The notes under the pieces were generated by a model. It was not told where the DNA came from. It saw nothing but the letters and a program-made list of their open reading frames with translations, and did not search any database. Position numbers and translations under genes: made by a program. Positions 1 through 5,084 of a stretch of DNA of 5,521 nucleotides are shown one piece after another (the first letter of the stretch is position 1; the number at the start of each line of letters is the position of its first letter). Origin of the DNA: Clostridia bacterium (GTDB lineage Bacteria > Bacillota > DSM-521 > Neomoorellales > Neomoorellaceae); NCBI GenBank assembly GCA_030445875.1, contig JASUSX010000145.1:1-5521 (forward strand). Reading direction: 5' to 3'.

Positions 1-1640
1 CGCGGGCACCATTTCTCAGGGATGCGCAGGGGACCCCTGGGGGATACCGCTTCGTCAAGGGGCAGGTCCTCAGGGACCATGGCCTTAATATAATCCAGGC
101 CGGTAACTCCCTGCGGGAAATACTCTTCCCAGCCCATCCGGCGTCCAAGTTCTGCCCAGATCTCAATATCGGGTACAGCCTCGTAGTAAGGCTGGCATAC
201 CGGTACCAGGACCTGGAGGTAGTGATGCCAGTAAGAGGGATGGAAACCGTACTGCTCCAGGTAATGGCAGCCGGGTAGGACTACATCGGCCCAATCGGTA
301 TCATCGGTCATAAACTGTTCGATGGTAACGAACAGGTCAAGGTTCTTCAGGGCTTCAATGGTATAAGCAACCTCCGGCTGCTGGGAAATCAGGCCACCCC
401 GGTAGGATATGACCCCTTTAATGGGCGGATTGTCGGCAGCGTGGAGGCCGGCTGCAAAGGTGCTGATGTTTAGCAGGCGGGTCTTGGGAATATCAGCACC
501 GGCTGGCACGGCTACTTTGGCGGCGTTCATAAAGCCCGGGATGGCGGGGAAACCCATCTGGTCGATAAAGTTATAGTTCCCTGATTCTTTGCCGATATGG
601 CCGCAAAGGGCGGCCAGGCAGGCATACGCCCGCTGGGTCTGGTGCCCGTTGGAATATCTCTGGTGGCCATAGCCACACTCAGTCTGGGTCTCATGGGTGG
701 CGTACCATTCAGCAGCCAGGCGGATCTTATCGGCCTCAATGCCAGTTAATTCCGCCGCCTTCTCCACCGGCATCTTTTTAACTTCTTCAAGTAACTCCTC
801 AAACCCGTGGGTGTATTTAGCGATAAATTCCTTGTCGTGCAGGTCGCGGGAGATAATGTGGTTCATCATTCCCAGGGCCAGGATAACATCAGTACCGGGG
901 CGCGGTTGCAAGTGCAGGTCGGCTTTGGAGGCTACGGCGGTGACGTAGGGGTCGACGACAATCAGCTTGGCGCCACGTTCCATGGCTTTGTAAAGGAAGG
1001 GGTAAATATGAGGGTTGGTAAAAGAGGGGTTACGACCCACCAGGAAGACCAGGTCGGTTTTTTCCGACCAGACTTCCGGGGACATGGTATGCTGGTCGCC
1101 TACACTGTAATAAGAACCGGCCGCACCGCTGAGCAAGCAGAAACTACCAACCAGTTTCGTGGCGCCGTATAAATTGAGAAAGCGACCGCTGACGGCTTTA
1201 GCCATATGCTCGCGGTTACCGGAATAGCAATACTCGCTGAAGGCCTCGCCGCCATAACGGCTGCGGATATCTTTGAGTTTATCAACGATATAATCAAGGG
1301 CTTCGTCCCAGGAAACGCGCCGGAACTTGCCTTCCCCTCTTTCCCCTACACGGATCATGGGGTACTTTACCCGTTCAGGGCTATTTATTTTCTGGACGTT
1401 GGCGTAGCCCTTGACACACAGGTGGCCCCTGGTAATAGGATGGTCCGGATCCCCAGCTATTTTAATAACTTTTTCATCTTTGATATAAGCCAGCACCCCG
1501 CAGGTATCATAACAGTTATGGGGGCAGGCGGATTTCACCACCCGGTCCGCAATCACCGTTTTGCCACCCACGGTCACCGGAACGTTGCGGGCTACGGCAT
1601 ACTTGTCCAGGTCTTCGTGTAAGCGCGTAAAATTAGCCAT
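1..1640 (-). CDS. Molybdopterin oxidoreductase (DMSO reductase superfamily), 3' end cut by window edge
   Basis: 546 codons are visible; the C-terminus, including the expected C-terminal dinucleotide-binding domain, lies beyond the left edge. The N-terminus carries a [4Fe-4S] motif C39-x3-C43-x3-C47-x27-C75 followed by K77, as in formate dehydrogenase, nitrate reductase and polysulfide/thiosulfate reductase large subunits. Cofactor-contacting blocks follow: LVFLVGRNPSFTNPH (about 198-211), the PGTDVILALGMM block (248-259), and WADVVLPGCHYLEQYG (450-465). C168, in GSFCLLSG, sits where the molybdenum ligand usually falls, so a Cys-ligated metal is likely but unproven. There is no twin-arginine or other signal peptide, so the enzyme should be cytoplasmic. 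The ATG start is backed by GGAGGT at 1652-1657, 11 bases upstream. It is probably the third gene of an operon behind the transporter and protease genes. The substrate cannot be assigned: the visible part does not separate thiosulfate/polysulfide reductase-like, acetylene hydratase-like or aromatic transhydroxylase-like enzymes. The superfamily call is firm, the reaction unknown. Confidence 0.93.
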   Translation of the reverse strand, partial: MANFTRLHEDLDKYAVARNVPVTVGGKTVIADRVVKSACPHNCYDTCGVLAYIKDEKVIKIAGDPDHPITRGHLCVKGYANVQKINSPERVKYPMIRVGERGEGKFRRVSWDEALDYIVDKLKDIRSRYGGEAFSEYCYSGNREHMAKAVSGRFLNLYGATKLVGSFCLLSGAAGSYYSVGDQHTMSPEVWSEKTDLVFLVGRNPSFTNPHIYPFLYKAMERGAKLIVVDPYVTAVASKADLHLQPRPGTDVILALGMMNHIISRDLHDKEFIAKYTHGFEELLEEVKKMPVEKAAELTGIEADKIRLAAEWYATHETQTECGYGHQRYSNGHQTQRAYACLAALCGHIGKESGNYNFIDQMGFPAIPGFMNAAKVAVPAGADIPKTRLLNISTFAAGLHAADNPPIKGVISYRGGLISQQPEVAYTIEALKNLDLFVTIEQFMTDDTDWADVVLPGCHYLEQYGFHPSYWHHYLQVLVPVCQPYYEAVPDIEIWAELGRRMGWEEYFPQGVTGLDYIKAMVPEDLPLDEAVSPRGPLRIPEKWCP

Positions 1641-1708
1641 GGCCTTACTCTACCTCCAATCTAAAAGTTGGTCCTAAATAAAACCAGGCCTTTTTACCCA
1701 TCCGGCCC

Positions 1709-2212
1709 TCACTTATTTTGTAGATCACCACCTCCCCGAGCTGCCAGAACCCCCTGGCAGGGGCTGCATAACCTGCCCATCTTGCCCTGTACCCCCCGGC
1801 TCGTCCGGGAGGGCCGCATTAAACACTCATTACGGCAGTGGGATAGACCCAGGAGGTGCCCTATTTCATGGCCGGCCTCTTTCCCTATATCCTCCTGGCT
1901 TACCAGGCGGGCAGCCGAGACGACCGCCTTTCTCTGACTGGCAGCCCCAAAAAGGTAGCTGTGCCAGGGATCGCCTATATCCACCTGGACCAGCCAGAGG
2001 ACCAGATCATAGCCTGCCGGCAGCTGGCAAACGTCCAGGAGGCAATGCACGTCGTACTGACCCCGGAAGGTGTCCCACCCGGCAGCAGGGGGTTCCAGGG
2101 GAGCAAGGGGGGTACATTTGACGGCCGGAAATACTGCCTCCACCTGCTCCTTAACAGTGGCCAGCAACGCCGCGGTGCCTGTTTGCCAGTACAGGCCTGC
2201 TTGGATAGCCAT
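1709..2212 (-). CDS. amzA: Archaemetzincin-type zinc metalloprotease
   Basis: This 167-residue protein has the signature of archaemetzincins: H115-E-I-G-H119-L-L-G122-L-S-H125 supplies the three zinc-binding histidines and the catalytic Glu116. It continues as C126-x3-C130-L-M132 (the Met-turn) and then C149-S-P-C152, which in the family form a second, four-cysteine zinc site. The preceding stretch LFGAASQRKAVVSAARL (about 87-103) matches the family's FGxA...AVVSxxRL block. The textbook spacing is HC-x4-C-x-M-x17-C-x2-C; here both intervals are one residue shorter (x3 and x16). There is no signal peptide, so it is probably cytosolic. The ATG has a GGAGG at 2216-2220 only 3 bases upstream, which is tight; no better start exists because the transporter stop codon is 15 bases away. 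It lies between the transporter and molybdenum-enzyme genes on the same strand, so co-transcription is likely. Biological substrates of bacterial archaemetzincins are essentially unknown, and the operon gives no obvious one. Confidence 0.88.
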   Translation of the reverse strand: MAIQAGLYWQTGTAALLATVKEQVEAVFPAVKCTPLAPLEPPAAGWDTFRGQYDVHCLLDVCQLPAGYDLVLWLVQVDIGDPWHSYLFGAASQRKAVVSAARLVSQEDIGKEAGHEIGHLLGLSHCRNECLMRPSRTSRGVQGKMGRLCSPCQGVLAARGGGDLQNK

Positions 2213-2227
2213 TGACCTCCCCCTACC

Positions 2228-3502
2228 CTACATCTTGCCGCCGGTCATCAGTTTCGCCTGGGGCAGGGAGCGCAGAATGAGGGCCGCCACCGGGGCTACA
2301 ATGGCTCCTATCCCCAGGGCCACAAAGGCCGGGCCCCATACCCTGGCTGCAGTGGGATCGGTGGTGGCATTATAAGCCTGGAGAATCTTGCCAAAGGCAA
2401 TAGGAGCAATGATGGTCATGGAGTAGCCGATCGCCGACTGCAACCCCAGAATCGTAGCCCTGATCCGGGGGGCTACCATATCGGTTAAACCGGCTTTATA
2501 AATGGCCGAGTCAGAAATAACCCAGAAGCCAATCCAGAGGCCTACCAGCACAACCATGGTCAGCGACTTGTTAATTAAATAGCCGAAGAAGAACTCAGCG
2601 ATCAGGCTGCAGGTAGAGCCCAACAAAATGGCTTTAGTACGACCAATTTTATCGGCCAAAATACCCATCATCCAGACAGCCGGAGCACCGATAAGGGTAA
2701 TGCAGGCCGCCATCAGGCCGCCCCATTTAACCGCCGCAGCAGCAGCCATACCGGCGGCGCTGGCTGTAGCTACCATATAAGGTCCGATCCAGCCCCAGAA
2801 GGCATAGAGTTCCCACATATGGCCCATATAGGAGAGGGTGATCAGGCTCGGGCCAGCGTACCCACCCTCCGGGGCTGGCATTATCCCCCCTGGTAGAGCG
2901 GTAGGGATCCCCGGAGCACCATCAAATTGAACGCCAGCGGCAGGCTTTTCCTGGACGAACAGCAGAATAATAAGAAAGGCAATGAAGACCGGCACCGAGG
3001 TCCACAGCATACCAGCGCGCCAGCCCGAAGCTGCTGCAATGGGCGCAGCCACAAAGTAGCCGCCCGCCGAAGCTGCCGTCAGGGCAGCGGTATAAGCACC
3101 CAGGGCGCCACCCCGCTCACTGGGGGCAAACCAGTTGGAAAGGAGGGCCATCCCCGGCGCATAAATGGCGCCGGCCGCGCAACCAGTAAGGAGGCGCATA
3201 ATTAAAACCGTCCACTTGTCCTGGACCACAAAAACAAAGGCCGTAGAGAAAATACCGGTTAACAAAGTGGCATAAAGGACAACCCTTTTGGTACCAATCC
3301 TATCCGCCAGCCATCCTGTGATTAGGACGACAATCACATAACCGGCCTGAAAGGCAGCAATGATCATGCCCGTGTCCGAGGCGTTGAGATGAAATTCTGC
3401 CGAGATGTATTTCAGCACGGCAGAGAAGTTGTACCACGGCAGGTACCCGATAATCATCGAGATAACCATCCACAACAGGATTTGTTTCTTCTTTTCCATC
3501 AT
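2228..3502 (-). CDS. Major facilitator superfamily transporter, 12 transmembrane helices
   Basis: The 424-residue protein is hydrophobic throughout, with twelve predicted membrane segments (roughly 8-30, 44-64, 74-93, 97-120, 135-156, 163-184, 223-245, 262-281, 290-310, 313-333, 350-372, 388-412). The family's motif A is clear in the loop between helices 2 and 3 (G63-WLADRIGTKR-73) and repeated in the loop between helices 8 and 9 (G280-ILADKIGRTK-290), as expected for two six-helix halves. The central loop (185-222) is rich in Gly and Pro. The reading frame is open up to 3538, but a GGGGG ribosome binding site at 3507-3511 supports one of two adjacent ATGs, at 3502 (spacing 4) or 3499 (spacing 7); the latter may be the true start. 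It is the first gene of the minus-strand operon and sits behind a sigma-54 promoter. The family includes nitrate, cyanate, oxalate/formate and many organic-acid carriers; the substrate cannot be told from sequence alone, but the operon suggests it moves the substrate or product of the molybdenum enzyme. Confidence 0.93.
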   Translation of the reverse strand: MMEKKKQILLWMVISMIIGYLPWYNFSAVLKYISAEFHLNASDTGMIIAAFQAGYVIVVLITGWLADRIGTKRVVLYATLLTGIFSTAFVFVVQDKWTVLIMRLLTGCAAGAIYAPGMALLSNWFAPSERGGALGAYTAALTAASAGGYFVAAPIAAASGWRAGMLWTSVPVFIAFLIILLFVQEKPAAGVQFDGAPGIPTALPGGIMPAPEGGYAGPSLITLSYMGHMWELYAFWGWIGPYMVATASAAGMAAAAAVKWGGLMAACITLIGAPAVWMMGILADKIGRTKAILLGSTCSLIAEFFFGYLINKSLTMVVLVGLWIGFWVISDSAIYKAGLTDMVAPRIRATILGLQSAIGYSMTIIAPIAFGKILQAYNATTDPTAARVWGPAFVALGIGAIVAPVAALILRSLPQAKLMTGGKM

Positions 3503-3605
3503 TTTTCCCCCTTTCTTCGCTGGACAAGGAAAAAACAACAGGACTAATTCCAGCCCTCACCTCCATTATGCAGGCAACTATATCCCTCTTCAGCCAAATA
3601 CATAA

Positions 3606-3621
3606 TGCAATTTCTATGCCA
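3606..3621 (-). promoter_or_regulatory. Sigma-54 (-24/-12) promoter for the transporter/protease/molybdenum-enzyme operon
   Basis: Read on the minus strand the sequence is TGGCATA-GAAA-TTGCA, with GG (3620-3619) and GC (3608-3607) separated by exactly ten bases, the invariant spacing of RpoN promoters. It differs from the consensus TGGCACG-N4-TTGCA only in the two non-critical bases after TGGCA. Counting the C of GC as -12 puts the start of transcription near 3595, leaving a leader of about 93 bases before the transporter start. Such promoters need an ATP-driven enhancer-binding protein, which is not encoded in the window. Confidence 0.75.
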
Positions 3622-3674
3622 GTAGTGTGTTCAAGGGGTCACAAACGTTTATTGCTCCTGCTCGCCAAAGGGTT

Positions 3675-3691
3675 TGTCCTATTTTAACACA
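3675..3691. promoter_or_regulatory. Candidate activator site 1 (TGT-N11-ACA)
   Basis: TGTCCTATTTTAACACA matches 13 of 17 positions of the best site at 3726-3742 and keeps the outer TGT...ACA half-sites at the same N11 spacing. Its internal symmetry is weaker. It lies about 80-96 bases upstream of the predicted minus-strand start and 182-198 upstream of the plus-strand one, in the range where sigma-54 enhancer sites occur. It is the least certain of the three. Confidence 0.4.
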
Positions 3692-3696
3692 TGCGC

Positions 3697-3713
3697 TGTA
3701 GTAATTTAAGACC
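3697..3713. promoter_or_regulatory. Candidate activator site 2, direct copy of site 3
   Basis: Bases 3697-3712 (TGTAGTAATTTAAGAC) repeat those at 3726-3741 with one mismatch in 16, including an exact 11-base run TAATTTAAGAC; the copies are 29 bases apart start to start. The dyad is imperfect, because the right outer half reads ACC rather than ACA and the inner G3701 breaks a pair. A near-exact repeat at fixed distance in an untranslated region between two sigma-54 promoters is best read as a second binding site for the same activator. Confidence 0.55.
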
Positions 3714-3725
3714 CAAACTTATAAA

Positions 3726-3742
3726 TGTATTAATTTAAGACA
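3726..3742. promoter_or_regulatory. Candidate activator site 3, best dyad
   Basis: TGTATTAATTTAAGACA is an inverted repeat TGTnTTAA-T-TTAAnACA with seven of eight arm positions paired. Dyads of TGT...ACA form bound by dimeric enhancer-binding proteins are typical of sigma-54 systems; NifA sites, for instance, are TGT-N10-ACA. This one has N11, so the regulator need not be NifA-like. Its centre, 3734, is 139 bases from each of the two predicted transcription starts, which would let one bound oligomer serve both promoters. Confidence 0.6.
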
Positions 3743-3846
3743 GATGGTAATCAACTTTGTTGCCCCGCCAATCATCCAGTTAACGACCTCCCACACTGAA
3801 CTCTATTTTTTATCTAATCTCAAACCTGGTCGCTCCCGCTCCGGTA

Positions 3847-3862
3847 TGGCACGATTTTTGCA
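3847..3862 (+). promoter_or_regulatory. Sigma-54 (-24/-12) promoter for the hdrB-hdrC operon
   Basis: TGGCACG-ATTT-TTGCA is a full match to the RpoN consensus, with GG at 3848-3849 and GC at 3860-3861 separated by ten bases. The predicted start of transcription is near 3873, 17 bases before the hdrB ATG. That leaves just enough room for the AGGTGAG ribosome binding site at 3880-3886. Confidence 0.88.
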
Positions 3863-3889
3863 CTACTACTGGTTAAAGTAGGTGAGCTA

Positions 3890-4735
3890 ATGCCAGAAAC
3901 AATTATCCTCTACCCCGGTTGCCTGGTATTATACCGCTTCCCGGAATACGAACTGGCGGCAAAGGTTTTATTACAACATCTAGGTTACCGCGTAACCAGC
4001 CTGCCCGAAACCCTGTGCTGCGGTTCCTTTTTAGAAGGGGTTACCCCCAGCTGGGTTAATTACACAGCCTATAACCTTGCTCTGGCCGAGAAGGTAGACG
4101 CGCCTGTCGTCACCCTGTGCGGCGGTTGCACCAATACCTTTCGGCGCTTCCAGCAAAGGTTCCAGGCGGACCCGCAACTCCGGGAACAGGTAAATACCCG
4201 CTTGGGCCAGGCCGGTCTGGCCCTAACCGGGCCGGTCCAGGTAGAGCATTTGATCCAGGTGTTGTGGCAGCGGCGCCGGGAGCTGCAGGCCATGGTCACC
4301 CGACCCCTTCCTTTCCAAGTCAATCCGGTTTACCCCTGCCAGGTCTACCGGCCCGGTGAGGTCATGAAATTTGATGACCCCTTAAAACCCCGTACCATGG
4401 CAGACCTGGTCAGCCTTGCCGGCGCCATTGCCGTACCCTATCCCGGGGAATACCAGTGTTGCGGCTCCAGCCTGTACATGATACAACCGGAACTAGCCCT
4501 GGCGATGGGTAAAAACCGGGTGGCGGAGATGCAGGCTTCCGGTGCCGACCTGGCTGTAACGGCCTGCGGCAACTGCCACCTTTTACTCCAGCGGCTCCAG
4601 CCGCAGTACCTTCACGGTACCCCCTTCCCTATTATCTTCTTGCCCCAGCTGATGGGCCTGGCCCTAGGCCTGGCCCCGGCCCACCTAGGCCTCACCAGCC
4701 GGGCTTTAAGGAGGCTCCTGACCCTTGTTAGCTGA
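3890..4735 (+). CDS. hdrB: HdrB-like heterodisulfide reductase subunit B family protein (two CCG domains)
   Basis: The 281-residue protein has two cysteine-rich CCG domains: C11-x31-C43-C44-G and C77-G-G-C80 in the first, and C150-x39-C190-C191-G and C226-G-N-C229 in the second. In methanogen HdrB these cysteines hold two non-cubane [4Fe-4S] clusters that split a disulfide; all ligand positions are present here. The C-terminal LPQLMGLALG block is also typical of HdrB, and the length is close to the usual 290 or so. Outside methanogens, HdrB relatives act as electron-transfer or disulfide/thiol modules with varied partners, so CoM-S-S-CoB need not be the substrate. No signal peptide or membrane helix is seen, so it should be cytoplasmic. 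The ATG follows AGGTGAG at 3880-3886. It is first in a two-gene operon behind a strong sigma-54 promoter and overlaps the HdrC gene by 11 bases. No HdrA-type flavoprotein is in the window. Confidence 0.92.
   Translation: MPETIILYPGCLVLYRFPEYELAAKVLLQHLGYRVTSLPETLCCGSFLEGVTPSWVNYTAYNLALAEKVDAPVVTLCGGCTNTFRRFQQRFQADPQLREQVNTRLGQAGLALTGPVQVEHLIQVLWQRRRELQAMVTRPLPFQVNPVYPCQVYRPGEVMKFDDPLKPRTMADLVSLAGAIAVPYPGEYQCCGSSLYMIQPELALAMGKNRVAEMQASGADLAVTACGNCHLLLQRLQPQYLHGTPFPIIFLPQLMGLALGLAPAHLGLTSRALRRLLTLVS
4708..4714 (+). promoter_or_regulatory. Ribosome binding site that fixes the TTG start of hdrC
   Basis: AAGGAGG inside the end of hdrB lies 10 bases before the TTG at 4725. An in-frame TGA at 4719-4721 rules out any earlier start, and the first cluster cysteine is the fifth codon, so translation must begin here or lose the iron-sulfur motif. 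Confidence 0.8.
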
Positions 4736-5084
4736 TTGCCTGCACTGCGGTGCCTGCCGTCGCGTCTGCCCGGTCCAGAGGCTGGGTAGGGCATCCTTCC
4801 CTGGCTCCTGGGAAAAAGACGAACCAAACCCTGCCGTGTGGAACTGCACCAACTGCTGGCTATGCCAGGAGAACTGTCCCCAGGGCCTGGATCTCTGGCA
4901 GGCCAAAGCCCTGGCGCAAAGGCAACAGCCACCCCCGCCGGGGATTGCCCGGTCCGTGGCTAACCTCCGGAACACCGGCCTATCCCTTCCCGTTATACCA
5001 GAAATAAACGAAAACCGGCAGGAATACGAACTCTCCCCCCTTAAACCCGTCAACCCCCAGATACTATCCTTACTCGCCCGTTAG
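4725..5084 (+). CDS. hdrC: HdrC-like iron-sulfur protein, two [4Fe-4S] clusters
   Basis: This 119-residue protein has two motifs of the form CxxCxxCxxxCP: C5-C8-C11-C15-P and C41-C44-C47-C51-P. They bind two cubane [4Fe-4S] clusters that pass electrons to the HdrB partner. The WNCTNCWLCQENCP block closely resembles the second cluster motif of methanogen HdrC. The start is TTG at 4725, chosen because a stop codon lies just upstream and an AAGGAGG site is well spaced. The protein therefore lacks the 30-40 residues that usually precede the first cluster in HdrC. After the clusters come a proline run (residues 69-72) and a polar tail with no recognised domain. It overlaps hdrB by 11 bases, which suggests translational coupling and a stoichiometric complex. 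Its last 15 bases overlap the opposing radical SAM gene. Alternative reading: a generic dicluster ferredoxin; the hdrB neighbour makes HdrC the better name. Confidence 0.88.
   Translation: MLADCLHCGACRRVCPVQRLGRASFPGSWEKDEPNPAVWNCTNCWLCQENCPQGLDLWQAKALAQRQQPPPPGIARSVANLRNTGLSLPVIPEINENRQEYELSPLKPVNPQILSLLAR

Larger units (their letters stand above)
3503..3889. other. Divergent regulatory region between the two operons
   Basis: This 387-base gene-free stretch is visibly AT-richer than the coding regions, especially 3680-3760. It contains two outward-facing sigma-54 promoters (3606-3621 on minus, 3847-3862 on plus) and three related 17-base elements between them (3675-3691, 3697-3713, 3726-3742). 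The predicted leaders are about 93 bases for the transporter operon and about 17 bases for the Hdr operon. No convincing sigma-70 promoter, terminator, tRNA or small gene was found in it. Confidence 0.8.

Noticed and set aside
697..1622. Plus-strand open frames of 83, 121 and 138 codons (697-948, 807-1172, 1206-1622)
   Set aside because: They lie wholly opposite the molybdopterin oxidoreductase, whose translation has clear conserved motifs over the same bases; their own translations show no domain and no ribosome binding site.
1676..1700. A-rich and T-rich flanks around AGGCCT between the protease and Mo-enzyme genes
   Set aside because: Only the six-base AGGCCT is symmetric; the flanks do not pair well, so there is no convincing terminator dividing the operon.
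1668..2375. Plus-strand open frames of 89, 119 and 101 codons (1668-1937, 1856-2215, 2070-2375)
   Set aside because: They are antisense to the archaemetzincin gene, to the end of the transporter gene and, for the first, also to the short 1641-1708 gap. They have low-complexity, Pro/Arg-rich translations typical of shadows.
3519..3554. Inverted repeat GCTGGA...TCCAGC in the leader of the transporter gene
   Set aside because: The stem is six pairs with a 24-base loop and no extension; it is too weak for a terminator or riboswitch claim.
3300..3566. Minus-strand 88-codon frame starting ATGGAGGTGAGG at 3566
   Set aside because: It runs out of frame through the transporter start and first helices. 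The translation has no membrane pattern or known domain, and GGAGGTGA lies inside it rather than before a start.
3564..3592. Possible sigma-70 promoter on the minus strand (CATAAT with CTGAAG at 17 bases)
   Set aside because: The -35 box matches at only three of six positions and the sigma-54 promoter just upstream is far better supported.
3626..3643. TGTG-N10-CACA inverted repeat just upstream of the minus-strand sigma-54 promoter
   Set aside because: The arms are only four bases and the spacing fits neither a CRP-type nor an FNR-type site, nor the N11 pattern of the three candidate activator sites; possibly a degenerate fourth site, but too weak to call.
3749..3762. AATCAA-CTTTG-TTG, a near match to an IHF site between the activator sites and the plus promoter
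   Set aside because: The spacing is one base longer than the IHF consensus WATCAA-N4-TTR, and IHF is generally absent from Firmicutes.
4612..5053. Minus-strand frames of 106 and 115 codons opposite the hdrB end and hdrC
   Set aside because: They are antisense to genes with complete cysteine motifs; the translations are Arg/Gly/Ser-rich with no recognisable features.
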